From Hymenoscyphus infarciens (Eukaryota; Ascomycota; Leotiomycetes; Helotiales; Helotiaceae): a stretch of DNA of 64,000 nt. Each line of letters opens with the position of its first letter. Positions within the stretch are counted from its first letter, which is position 1. The position numbers and the translations under genes are program-made. A model generated the notes under the pieces. That model ran no database searches. It was not told the DNA's origin and saw only the letters and a list, made by a program, of their open reading frames with translations. This document shows positions 32,672-44,181 of the stretch, piece by piece. The stretch is taken from positions 34,069 through 98,068 of the forward strand of contig LLCB01000228.1 in the NCBI GenBank assembly GCA_001414345.1, in the 5' to 3' direction.

Positions 32672-35411
32672 GGTGCGTGTTATCTTATTGTCATGGTTTA
32701 TAAGGAGCGTCGAGTTGTGAGTAGCCTCGTTGTCTTGTCTCGTTCTTGAGGATGAGTTAACAGGCCGGCATGGGGGTCTCGTGAGTACGAGGACCCCTAC
32801 TTGAATGGGGGATGTTTGGGTTTCGGGGAAATATCGGGGAAACTGATAAGGATTCTTACTTCGTCTCTGACAAAATAAAGGTTAAACAGGGGGGTCACTT
32901 GATAGAGTTTCCAGGGGTTTTTAAGTAGCATGATGCATCGGAAATGTGGCGATTACCCCCTTGGAATAACGTTTGTTTCGCCTAGAACAAAATATTTTGA
33001 GGTCGTTTTTCACGGTTACAGGGGTAGCGAGGGGAGTGTAATCTGGGGGTGGTGCTGAGGTATTTTGGGAATTCCGTACCTTACGTATGCGCGGCTAACT
33101 CTGAAACACCCTTATAGAGGCTAGGCGCTACGCTAAGATCTAGGCCTCAGACGGCTATAAAGTCCCGCGTAAGGTATTATCTATTTAATAGATAATTAGA
33201 CTAACTTCTAAGAATCTAACTTATATAACTTTATAAAGCTATTTATTAATTATATAGAATTACTCTAATTATTTATTAAATAATTAACTAGAGTAAAGTC
33301 TCTATTTATAATTTATAAAGCTTAGTAGTCTATTTATCTATTAAAACAGTAATTAGAGTAAAGTCTATAAATATAGCTTATAAGACCATACACTCTATTT
33401 ACCTATTTAATAGATAATTAGTCGACTTATAAGAAACCCTCTAAATATCTATTAAATATATAATTAGACTAAGATTCTTATTAATAGCTTATAAAGCTAT
33501 CTACTATTTTTATCTAATTAATAGAGAACTAGATTAGTTAAATTAACTAATCTAAATAACTATTTTATAGATAATTATAGTATATAAGAAGATTATTTCA
33601 AATATCTATTAAATAGATAAGATAGAAGTTAGTCAAAGATTTGGAAACAGTTGATAGAGGGCTGCTGGCTTCATTCGGTAAGTCCTAGGTAAAATCAGTA
33701 TGCGGTATGTTGCTCGGTATTTGAATGGTCCATACCTCTTCTTTGACTGCAAGTTCAATTTCGGTGTTGATACGGGGCCGTATCTCTATGACACCGGCAG
33801 GAAGTGGCTTTGGTTATGGGGTGCTAGTGGTGTCGGTAGGCATGATGCTGAAACTGCGTCGTGATTTTACGATGGCGGAAAGCAGTAGATGCAGGTTTTA
33901 GAAAGGTTTATGAGTTTCGTGCAGAAAGAGGGTGTTTGGGAATTGAAGAGAGGTTGTGTCTCTGGGTGTGACCTTATAGAGAAGCTGCAAGGCATTTGAA
34001 TCACAAAGTTTAAGAAGCTTCCATGCTGGATATTGCATTCACAGATCTCTCCCACCTGCATGCTCCCATGACAATTTTGTGCAATCAGTTCCATTGTGAT
34101 TCATTACCAAGTCCTTCCGCTCACTTAAAAAGAAGCACGCTCTCTCAACAATCTAGTCTTGTTATAACTTCCACTGTCCACCTGCTAGAATAGGCTGAAG
34201 TCTTCACTAGGAAGTCTCTTAGCAATGCCGTTCCCCTAACTTGTGGTACCAAAGCGTGCTGCTTCTTAAATTACTTTGCAAGTGCAAGCAATGGGGATTC
34301 GAAGATGAAATATTTCCTAGAAAACAGTAATTTTACAATTGTAACTTAATCGCGGCAGAGCGAAGAACCCTGTTCAGTGAACAGGCCAGATGACTTCGCC
34401 GAAACCATAAAAACCCCGACGTAGAAGAGATAATAAGCTGAGGGCGGCAACACCAGGTCGGATCAAGGATCACTTTCGCTTCCTAATTGTATTAGTTATC
34501 ACACAATGGCAAGAACCAAAACTCCACAAAAGCACGATATACATCAAAAGCCGATGGAAGACAGAACCAAGGAGACAGTAACAGTTTGATCGAAATAAAG
34601 TGCTTGCTGTGATATGCCTGTTTGATTTAATGTTCCTTTGGCTGTATGAGTCCCTGTCATGGTACCTGAAAAGAGATATTATACCCAAAAGTTTAAAATA
34701 ACGAGATGAAGTGAAGAAACATACAAGAAGACTTCAGCCAATAGGTGTCTATTGATTCAAATTATCCCTTGCTACTATGTGGGACTAAGGTAATTGTTCC
34801 AGGCCTTCTAGAATAAGGTGTTTTGATTATATATTGGTCAGGTGTACGAGAAGAGACTATCCCATTGGCCACTTGATAGTAACTTGTCCACACTGAATCA
34901 GCGTATTCAATGAATAGAATAGACTAAGAATAGAATATCTGGTCCTTACTCAATTACTAGCTAACTATTCATGGCTTATTTTTCAGAGTTACTCAGAGTG
35001 ACTTGAAATATTCATTGTACTCTGTTCAGTGGTCTTGTTATCTAATTCTATTCTATTCTACTTAAGTTACTCATGATAATACTTGAACATCTGAATAATC
35101 TACGAATAGGCTGCACCAACCAATTACTTCCTTCATAAAAAGGGGTTTCTTTAATAACTAACCGTGTTCCAAAGTTTACAGGTCGTAGTAAGTCAAGCAT
35201 GCTATGGCGTAACATCCAAGACGTTCTCTTTTTGTTTTGACTTTTTACTAGTCTAACTAATTTACAATAATCTACAGAATTTCAACTCACCACGAGTTGA
35301 AGTAGAGTTGAGGGGGTATACCAAACACCATCCACACCACGTAATCCCTTTCCCACAAAATCAAGCTCCCAGAGTAGAAAAAAACCTTTTCCCGTCCCCC
35401 ACACCCAACAC
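32672..35411. other. Gene-free spacer with AT-rich block
   Basis: No supported gene. 33160-33625 is an AT-rich block listed separately. A 54-codon plus frame at 33700-33864 (RYLNGPYLFFDCKFNFG) looks coding-like and may be a relic, but I could not identify it. The rest, 34100-35400, is unremarkable and partly holds the transcription-factor 3' flank. Confidence 0.45.
33160..33625. repeat. AT-rich block with repeated CTATTTAATAGATAATTAG
   Basis: Almost pure A+T for about 460 bp, with several degenerate copies of TATTTAATAGATAATTAG (for example near 33180 and 33400) and of AGAGTAAAGTCT. The edges are abrupt on both sides against mixed-composition DNA. This fits a repeat degraded by RIP, though no parent element can be recognised. 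Confidence 0.65.
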
Positions 35412-37890
35412 CTACCAGTCATTCTCCCCACTAACAAACTGCTTCGTCCCAATCCCCCCCATCCCGTCAAACCCCGTCATAAAATCCCCATAAATAGCAA
35501 AATTAGCATCCTCATTTCCCTTCCCCCCAGCAAACCCCACCATCCCCATCCCCATCTCTCCCATATCCCCCAACCCCTCAGTTCCAAATCCCATATCCAT
35601 ACCCACCATGCTCCCTCCTGTACCCCCAATCCCCATACCCATACCCATCCCTATATTCTGGTCGCCACCCTGCCAGCCCGTCCCCCAGAATCCTTGGTTC
35701 ATCTCATTCCCAGAACTCATTCCCTCCAAAACAAGCGAATTAGGCGAACTCTCCGTCGTACTCCCCCTCTCCTCCCGTTTCTTCTGCAGTAACACCATCA
35801 AATCCCTAATAATATCCGGGACCTCAGTCACATACGGTGCCCTCGCTACTTCCCTAGCTTCCCAAGCTTTAATTGTGAGATTCGCCATAGCCAACTGAAT
35901 GGTGGAGACAGAGTGTGCGTCTTCCTTCCATTTATTATAACTATTTCCTATTCTAATCCTCCCCGACTCGATGAGAGCATCCCATGCGCGGTCGGCGAGG
36001 GGACCCGTGGTACGGGTTCGGAGCGCGACGAGAAGGTAGACGTATGCCGGAAACGGGAAATTTTTAAAGATCATCCAATGGAATTTTTCGAGGATGGGGG
36101 AGGTTGTCATTGCTTGGTGGGATTCTACCATCTCCAAGCTAAACTTGAAACTTCGTTCTTTTTCGGCGTCGGAGATGACTGCTGGGCGCATGTAACTGGC
36201 AGGTTGTCTCCCTCCTAATTTTGCGCGGAGGATTTGGGAATGTGTGTTGAGGATTGCGAGTTTGTGGATGGGAATTTGGGGATCGCAGTATTTTAAATAT
36301 TTGGAATTGAGAGATTCCTCGAGGGCTTCCATTGCGCCCGAGGGGATGTCTACTATTCCCATTGGGGAACACATGCTTTTGTGTTTTAGGAGGAATTTAC
36401 CGACTTCGCAGCGGGGGAGGACGAAGAGCATTTCTGTTGCTCCTGGGTGTTCGGCTGGTGGCTCTCGCATGTCGGGAAATAGGTCGGAGTCGTTCACGTT
36501 CAAAGGTAAGTGAGTGGTTCGAAGATGTTGAAGCATCGAGGGACCACTGCCGGAAAGCTCTCCTACTCGCGAATCGAGGAAGACGATTTGCCACCAGAGA
36601 CGACGACGCATTTCGGTTTCGAAGGGGGGAAGGGCGTAGGTTGTTCCGTCGAAGTTTAGACCCATGCGTTGGCCTATGCGGATTGCTATTCCGGTTAGGC
36701 AGAAGAGGGCACGGGGATCGACTGTGAAGTTAAGAGCTGAGTGCTGGAGTGATGTTAGTTGCACATAGTGGATAGGGGGTGGCTGTAAAGAGTAGAGAGG
36801 GGAGAGACAAACTAGGTACAAGACATAACCCTGGAGGATGGGCATGTCTGCTGTTCGGAGGAAGCTTGCTTGGATGAGGGCTTGTCGACAGCCGTTTTGA
36901 TATCTCTTCAGAAGAGGTTGTTTCTCTTCGCCAAACATTGCTTTGCATTCGTCGAAATTTAGGGATGAAATTGCCATGGCGTAGATACCAAACATGAGCA
37001 CATGCATACTTTTTGAAACCTTGCTAGGATCCGCACTCGCATCCAAGACTTGTTGTTGAACTGTTGGAGCGTGGAATAATTTGAGGAGAGGATTGACATT
37101 GTCAAGAAATGTTTGCCATAACCGGAAGATTTGAACTGGCTGAGGATGAATTGTTGCAAAATCTTCCACTGATGATGCTGCAAATAAGAGATCATCTGGA
37201 TCACCACCTATCTCATCATAGGTCTTGGTGATGGGGTCGTTGAACATTTCATCCTCAGATGAACCTTGAAGTAACTCTTCGGCATCTCGGAACTAGTGTA
37301 TGTCAGTATGTCACACAACACGAGAGAGTAAAACCTTAGCACACACCTCTTCATTGACACCAGACCAGAAATTACTGTCAAGATCATCAGTATCGATCCC
37401 TCTAAAACAGGGTAAGAATACATACTTCTCAACATGCTTCAGAGACCTTCGAACCGACAATGATCTACAGCCAGCCTCAAGCTGTTGCATAGTAACCTTG
37501 GGATGATGTACTGGCCCCTTCAAAGAGGGTGGAGCTTCCTCTCGGTTAATTGCCTCCACATCGGCACCGTAGTTTCTCAAATGAGCCTCATACTTTCGTA
37601 GTCGTGCAAGCAATTCCGCCTCGGGAAATCGTTTTTTCCGCCTCTTTGGAGGCACGTTGGATGCTGACACACAACATACTCGTGCCTTGGTGCAATTGGC
37701 GCAAGGATCGTGTCTGTCACACTTTACTTTACGTTGTTGACATAGTACACTGGGGCAGTGAACAACTAGTAGTTAGATGTGTTTTAAATAGGGAGTGCGC
37801 TCGGCCACGAATTGAGAAATGGCTTTACCATGGATGTTTTCTTCGGACTTGTGCAATTTCTTTCGTCGAAGGGCTCTCGTTGTCGGACAT
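35412..37890 (-). CDS. Zn2Cys6 fungal-specific transcription factor
   Basis: Exons (minus) are 37890-37829, 37749-37347, 37292-36809 and 36721-35412, giving 752 residues. The zinc cluster is at residues 21-47 (CVLCQQRKVKC, then DRHDPCANCTKARVCC; spacing C-X2-C-X6-C-X5-C-X2-C-X6-C), split by intron 1 within the first Cys codon. A basic linker PPKRRKKRFPEAELLARLRK leads to a probable coiled-coil dimerisation helix. The fungal_trans middle homology region includes DPRALFCLTGIAIRIGQRMG and ETEMRRRLWWQIVFLDSRVG. Intron 3 (87 nt, CAACTAACATC branch) has a length divisible by three and no stop, so it hides inside a longer open frame. I removed it because FDPRALFCLTGIA matches the family better. The C-terminus is Met/Gly-rich (GMGMGMGIGGTGG). 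Target genes unknown. Confidence 0.9.
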
Positions 37891-39019
37891 CGTTGTTGGG
37901 AGCACCTTTAATTACAAAAGTCAGCTAAACCAATCGAAGTAGCAACAACACTATAACATAGGACTTTGATGCTAGTGAAAACGAAGGTAGTATTTCAAAC
38001 ATACAAAAGCAGTAAAGCTACCCCTCTTCCAAGCGATTAACCGACAAGATGATAGGAGAGAATAACCTTATTCTGCAACACAAGACAGTACACGAATAAA
38101 GATCGCCTCTCCAACGGGAAAACAAGTTGTCCGAGAGCGAAAACCAAAAATATTATAAATGGCCACAACCAACCTCGACGCGTGGAGATACACCAAGACA
38201 ATGGAAGCCTGTTGAATAAGAACTGTGTCCAGAAAGTACTTGCCGGAAGAATCAAACGGCCGAGAGATGGAAAGTCCGGTCGGAATTTAGATCTTTCCGA
38301 ATCTATACCAAGCTTGGCACATAAGAGTGAGAGTGTGCGAAAGATCAACCACGTTTAAGGGAATGATGACTCTTGATGACTCCTTGAATCTGCGCCGTTA
38401 TATTGCATGATATTGCAGTTTTCTTGTTGAATGGCATGAATGGAGTTTTGGGCTCAGCTGTGCCGTTGGAGAAAAATAGAAATGACCCGGCTTGCAGGTG
38501 CTGACGTACTAATAAAGTCAGGTGACTGCTTTGGGACGAGCGCAGTACAGAGGTCGAGTTTTCTATTGTTCTCAGAAACAAAGGTAGTTTTTCGTCATGG
38601 GTTGTAAGAGCGATAGAGGTGTTCTTTTGTCCTTGACAAGCGAGGAAGAAATGGATGAGATCAAGTGTCAACTAACACCGCGTGACATGATACTTGAACA
38701 ATCTAAGAAGTTGTAAAAAGCTGTTCTTCTCAAAGGTATTCAAACCTGGATATCTATGACAGCTTGAAAAGAGAGAAAGCAAGGCAGAAGTGCATAGAGA
38801 GAGGTGTTGATCAGTGAAATCCCCGATTCGGTAGCTCATTTGAAGGAGACTGGCAATGTAAGACTCGCCTGTGAGTCTTACCTGCGAGTCTTACCCATAA
38901 CAAACTAAAGCTAGTCTCGTTTTCTACTTAAAGAAGAAATCAATGGCGACGAAGTCGGGTCATCAATTCAGATTGCGGCAAGGTAATCAGAATAGGCAAC
39001 AGACAACCACCTGGAGGAG

Positions 39020-39298
39020 TTTTGCTAAATCCCCTGACCCTTTTGACTAAATCGCCTGATCTAACCAAATTAGGACGTTTTCCGGTCCCGAACACTACCA
39101 AAGTGCAGAATCATATATCACTAACCCTAATCCCTAGCCCTAACCCATACCCTATCCCTAACCCTAACTAACCCTAACCTCGAAAACCAGGTCACTATCC
39201 CTTAGAATAGAGAGTTAGTGTTATACAAGCCCGATAAGAGTGCCTAATCGGGTTAGATCAGGCGATTTAGTCAAAAGGGTCAGGGGATTTAGCCAAAG
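39020..39298. mobile_element. Long-TIR non-autonomous element carrying telomere-like repeats
   Basis: The left end from 39020 (TTTTGCTAAATCCCCTGACC, continuing through CTTTTGACTAAATCGCCTGATCTAAC) is repeated almost perfectly, inverted, at 39298 back to about 39245, giving TIRs of roughly 48 bp. A 10-bp direct repeat CCACCTGGAG flanks it at 39007-39016 and 39299-39308. The right copy abuts the TIR and the left is 3 bp off. Long TIRs with a 9-10 bp duplication would fit a Mutator-like MITE (family knowledge, inferred here). The roughly 170-bp interior is non-coding and contains a run of CCCTAA-type repeats. Confidence 0.75.
39119..39178. repeat. Interstitial telomere-like repeats (CCCTAA variants)
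   Basis: Sixty bases made of CTAACCCTAATCCCTAGCCC and further CCCTAA/CCCTAT variants, close to the fungal telomere unit TTAGGG read on the other strand. It sits inside the TIR element rather than at a chromosome end. Confidence 0.85.
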
Positions 39299-39782
39299 CC
39301 ACCTGGAGCTGTTGTGAGCTGCACATCACTTGATATTAATTCACCTAATTGATTCCAGGCACCGCGGTGCGAAAAGAAGAAGTTAGATACAGCAACAAAC
39401 CACACAGATTTATAGCAAATTTATATTCATCACGTGTAGAGAAATGGCTGACGAATTGAGCGAAGGATGGACCGACCCACTTTTGCGTGCCCCCTATCCT
39501 ATCCGCACCCTATCCGCATGAACTGGTTAGGTAGGTTGTCATCGTCGACGCCGACGCCCTCATCTGCCAACATAGAAATCGCATATCAGAATTCATCTCA
39601 GTTAACCGCCACCGCCCGCCCTTGCGATTCCTTGAGACCTTTGCTGTTCTTGAGGTTCTAGAAGTTCCCTTGGAAGAGCAAGGTCCTCGCACGCAACCAC
39701 ACAGACTCTGTCCTTTACCAAGTCGACCCGACCCACCTTGAAACACCCTAACAGGCCACTCACTCCCCTTGCCCCCCTTGCC

Positions 39783-41389
39783 ATGGCGCCCTCCCCAAGT
39801 CGTGCCATGTCCTTTCGGACCATTGGCATTGTTACCGCGACCATACTACTATCTTCTGCTCCAGCAGCAGTAACAGCACACGGCGGCCACGGTATGTCTG
39901 AAAAGATTCAAGAAGGAGAGGCTGCTTCGCCAGACCCAATGGTATGTTGACGGTGCGGTGACGGAAGACGCCTCGGAATCGCGGATGGGGTGGTGGTGTT
40001 GACTGAAGAATGTAGGACTCGATATTATGGATTCACATCCTCCTGATGATGCTGGCTTTTGGCATCATCTTTCCAACGGGAATGGTTCTTGGGGTATGTA
40101 GCAATCCCCCGCCACTACCGGAACACTTCTAATCGCAAGAGCAGATGACGAAGAATCGATTCCATGTGCCGGTACAAGTAATGGGGACGGTAATCGCGGT
40201 ATTGGCATACTTTTTGGGACACCTACACAAAGGAAAGGCATTCTCGAAGAATGTTCACGCCGGCTTCGCCAACTGGTTGATGCTCATGCTTGCTGTTCAG
40301 GTAACATTCGGCATCTACCTTAAATTTCACATCACAAAGGGGTTCCACGGGAAAATTAGAAAGGTGGCGGTTCATGGCCACGGAATTGTCGGAAAGGCCA
40401 TGCCAGTGGTAGCTTGGACACAAATGCTGTTTGGAGGTATTACGGCCTTGGGCTTCTGCCGGGACGACCACTTGGGACAATGCCTTGCCCATTTCATCAT
40501 GGGAAGTGCTTTCATCGCATACGGTATTCTCCTCACCGTGGTCATGTTGGTTGGGCAGCATTGGTTGAAGAGAACGGGACGGTCACAAGAATTCTTCGAT
40601 TCAGCCATTATCGCCGCGTGGGGTTGCGTAAACACTTTCACCGAACACAGATGGGGTGGGGCTTGGGTTGCCAATGATATTCAGCATACCACTATGGGAG
40701 TTATCTGGTGGGCCGCAGGTCTTGCTGGTGTTTGGTTGAGCAGAAAGAGGGACGGAACACCAAAAAGGAACTTCATTCCCGGATTTGTTATTTTCCTGAC
40801 TGGTTGGGCAATGTCGGGTCATCCACAACATCTGCCACTCAGCACAATGGTTCATACCGTTTTTGGTTACACCTTGATGGCTGCAGGAATTACCAGAATC
40901 ATCGAGGTTGCTTTTGTCTTGAAGGACAAGAACACCATTTCCGAGGATGGAGATGCCAACAGCTTCCAATACATCCCACCATTCGTAAGTTTCTGCATAC
41001 CGAAGTACGTTGGAAATTCCTGACAGACCTAGCTTTTATATGCTTCTGGCTTTCTTTTCATGGGAGCCACCGAAGAACAAATGAAACTCATCTCCGATGC
41101 TGGCATAACACATGTTTCTTATGTCCTAGTTTTATACAGTTTCTCCTTCCTCATATTCCTCTTCACGAATATGCTCCTCCACCTTTACGCGGTAAACTCG
41201 GCCCCGGCAGTTCCACCAAAGGACGGCGAGGCGCCAGCGAGAGCACCTAGAATGAACGGACACATACATTCGGATTCGAGACAGATTAGGGATGCAGAAG
41301 AATTCGAATTAGCGGGGTTAATGAGCGATGACGAAAACCCAGAAAGTCCCAGTACACTAGGAAAAAACAATGAGGGAAGGGTCGATTAG
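39783..41389 (+). CDS. YTP1-like multispanning membrane protein
   Basis: Exons are 39783-39941, 40016-40093, 40145-40984 and 41033-41389; introns of 74, 51 and 48 nt; 477 residues. It begins MAPSPSRAMSFRTIGIVTAT with a likely cleaved hydrophobic start, then AHGGHGMSEKI. Exon 2 forms a membrane helix (ILWIHILLMMLAFGIIFPTG). Exon 3 carries further helices, conserved His residues (VHGHGIVGKAMPVVAWTQM, HRWGGAWVANDIQHTTMG, SGHPQHLPLSTMVHTVFGYT) and a b561-like spacing of histidines. Exon 4 adds two helices and a polar C-terminal tail. This matches fungal YTP1/DUF2427 proteins (family knowledge). The molecular role is not established; the paired His suggest heme or metal binding, an inference. Start chosen at the first ATG that gives the signal-like segment. 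Confidence 0.88.
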
Positions 41390-41881
41390 GCATGTTAGGC
41401 GTGGGACCAATAGATGGGGTTTTGGGTCATTTCTTGTTAGTCGGAATTATTGCATGGCGTGGGCGTTTGGAATTTCTGGAAAACTAATACATTGTAAGAA
41501 TTTAAACTTCAAAACATCTTTCTTCGTGTAACCTGTTGGGATTTAATTTCTTGTTACTCTCTTCACTAGTTGGCTAACTTTCAGGAGCTGTCTTGAAAGC
41601 CCGGGGAGTACGATGTGTCCGATTGGGAAGGATATATCAATTTCAAGTGACGTGGATGAGGCTAACGATGCCTCTGTACAACCAGTTCAGACGGTAACCA
41701 CTAGCTGGGCAAACGGTCTCCATTAGCGCCTATTTATCAATTACAACGCAATAATTCTTGGTGCTGACATTTTTGCGCTAATGGGTTGAAAAGAAATCGA
41801 AATTCTCATTTCCTTCCTATTCCTTTCTTCCCTCTTTCCATTCAGTACAATCCCTCGATTTCAGACTTTCATCAAGAAAAC
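41390..41881. other. Short intergenic region
   Basis: Holds the 3' flank of the YTP1-like gene and the promoter of the downstream secreted-protein gene. A pyrimidine-rich tract (TTTCCTTCCTATTCC) lies 50-80 bp before the ATG at 41882, typical of fungal promoters near the start site. No other feature seen. Confidence 0.5.
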
Positions 41882-42920
41882 ATGCAAATTTCACTCGCCC
41901 AAACACTCGGCTTCATTGCTGTCATTAGCAGCGTCGCAGCAAGAGTTCCTAAGCATAAGGATGATGGTAGTTCGTCTGCGGTTTACTCTGGTACTCCGAC
42001 CGGGGTCTATTCTTCTTCGAGCACTGGAAAGGATGCGAAGACCACTGTTACCTCCGCTTTGAGCTCGCCTTTGACTCGCACGACGACTACTGTAGTTGTT
42101 AGTACTTCTACGACTGCGGTTTCTGCTTTGTCTTCGCCTCAGGGTACCACTACAACGATCTCTGCTACTACGACTACAACGAGCTCTGCTACTACCACTA
42201 CAACGATCTCTGCTACTACCACTACAACGAGCTCTGCTACTACGACTACTCCTGTATGTATCCTCCTTCTTCCCGTGTAATGGCCCCCTTTTGGCTTTCT
42301 CCTTTGCTAATGCTTTTGGATAGGTCGACTGCGCTACCCCTATTGTCAACTCGGGATTCGAATATACAACTATGGTCCAATGGAAGCGACAATATCCTAA
42401 TCCTGAGACTCCTTATGATTTCAAGGTTACGAGCAATGTCACTGCTCCTCATACTGGAAACCAATCTGCTTCTATCATGTATACCAAGGGTGCTATTGGG
42501 TATGAGACTTGGTTTAATCAGTTCATTTCGTTTTGTCCTAATACGCTTTATAATTTCCGATCTGTAAGTTTTTCCCTCTTTCCCAGTGCGATAGCTCCCC
42601 CCCTCCCGCACGATCGCAAACCCATCCCATACTAACCATGTAAATTGCAGTACACCAAGGTCTCCACGGAAGGAACAGGCTGCTCAGTCTCCTACGCAAT
42701 CGGCGACCGAAACGGCACCGTTCTTGCTGGTCTTGTCGGTCATTCCTCTCAGGATTTGACGACCGAATGGCTTGGGGGAAGTGCTACTTATCGCTCGGGA
42801 ACGGGGGTTGATGCTGTGAAAGCGGCTATTGATATTAGAGTTAGTTGTTATGAGACGGCGACGGAGGATCGGGCATGGTATTTTGATGATGTTAGTTTGG
42901 TTGCTGCTAAGCATACTTAG
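41882..42920 (+). CDS. Secreted protein with Thr-rich linker and CBM4/9-like C-terminal domain
   Basis: Exons are 41882-42253, 42324-42563 and 42651-42920; introns 70 and 87 nt; 293 residues. Signal peptide MQISLAQTLGFIAVISSVAA. A Ser/Thr linker follows (about residues 25-124) that includes tandem TTTTTSSA/TTTTTISA units, probably O-mannosylated. The C-terminal domain starts CATPIVNSGFEYTTMVQWKR and includes a conserved-looking ending (TEDRAWYFDDVSLVA). The NxGFE start and the W/Y-FDDVS end are typical of jelly-roll carbohydrate-binding modules such as CBM4/9-like domains in fungal secreted proteins. Two Cys pairs (CATP, FCPN, GCSVS, SCYET) could form disulfides. Probably wall- or glycan-associated. 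No catalytic domain. Confidence 0.8.
42143..42238 (+). repeat. 24-bp tandem repeat in Thr-rich linker
   Basis: Four head-to-tail 24-bp copies alternating two variants (CGATCTCTGCT and CGAGCTCTGCT endings) encode TTTTTISA/TTTTTSSA. The alternation suggests duplication of a 48-bp pair. Confidence 0.85.
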
Positions 42921-44181
42921 ACGAGGGAAGAGTGTCGGGAAGGAGTGAGGGATGAGGGAAGGAGTAACTTAGTCTCTGGTCTCCTGCCTGCAGGTTGAGG
43001 GGGTTTTTTTGCCCTTTGGGTTTCCTTGAAGTTTTAGGTTCTTTGGGATAAATATTGCTGGATTCTGGGAGGTTTATCACCTTGCAGGGCAACGGATTTT
43101 AAACTCTCATAATTTGCATGTTTGCCCTCGTATGCGTTGTTCACTAATTGTGATATTAACCAATCCTGTTACTACCGTATAATATGAAGTAGTGCGTCTA
43201 GTAAGTTTAAGTATGAAATTATACAGTTTAAGAAGATTTGAACTAATTAAGTTAATTGACCAAAATGTCGAACGCCTTGTGAGCATAGGTACTCCTCCAA
43301 GTAACAGTTATTTAATTCAATTAATCTAGGAAGGCTAGAGTAATGAGTTAGCTAAACAGAGCATACAGATTAACTTATAGCAAATTTAGAGTATCCCTAG
43401 ACAGAAGTAATTGGTGAATGAAGGAGCACTTCCTCCGGGGATTCGCTTGGCATTTTTCACACGTGATGGGTAAAACAAAACCCTTGTCAAGCAACCCATC
43501 ACGATCTTTTTGTCTTACTCCATCACAGAGACCACGAGCCCCAACAGAGGCTGAGCCCACACCTCATGGAAAAGGTGGGAGTCACAATCTGGTTTTGGTT
43601 CTACCTGGTTGGTCATGCGAAGGAGGATGCTGATACGTTGGATATATGGCATTTTTCTTTGTGCGACGTGGATTCAATGGTTTTGCTTGCGCGCAGCTCC
43701 TGAGGGCATGGTTCGCATTTGATTTTTTACTCGGAATCTGGTTTTACCTTTTGCCTGAGGGATATTGGGGGGTGCCTGAGAGGGGGTATGGATGAGATGT
43801 TGGAGTTCAGCTCGAGGGTGCTGACGGGGGGTCATGACCATACTTACGAGCCTTCAAAGTTGGTTTTCTTTTCTGAGGATGCAAAGGTCGTAATGCTGAT
43901 CATTTCTTGAGAGGCTGGTGGAGGCGTTTGCGGGTGTTTGACAAAAGGGGGTGAATGTTTTTTGATTTCCTCTTCTCTCACTTCGCACTTATTTGTCGCT
44001 TTGATTTGCCTCTTGTTGAAATTACCCAACTTTGTTTGTGGTGAACTTCGGACGTTTTGCCACATATATTTTTCGATTCCCTGCTTCTGGATCTTTTTGT
44101 CTTTTAAGATAGACATAGGCATTGTCTGCCAACGCATTTGTCTTGAAAGTCAGACGATCCACCAGCACAATACGAGGCAAG
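42921..44181. other. Intergenic spacer, no gene seen
   Basis: About 1.2 kb with short unsupported frames (43375-43633). It ends in the pyrimidine-rich region before the F-box-like gene. Confidence 0.45.

Larger units (their letters stand above)
37891..39782. other. Divergent intergenic region with a TIR element
   Basis: Lies between divergently transcribed genes (Zn2Cys6 factor minus, YTP1-like plus). Minus frames at 38037-38348 and 38345-38671 have no motifs. A short hairpin (GTAAGACTCGC / GCGAGTCTTAC) is at 38858-38894. A terminal-inverted-repeat element with telomere-like repeats lies at 39020-39298. Confidence 0.5.

Noticed and set aside
33700..33864. Coding-like 54-codon plus frame
   Set aside because: Suggestive but too short to assign; possible relic only.
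38858..38894. Short hairpin GTAAGACTCGC / GCGAGTCTTAC
   Set aside because: An 11-bp arm with a small loop in spacer DNA; no U-tract or gene end to support a terminator or other role.
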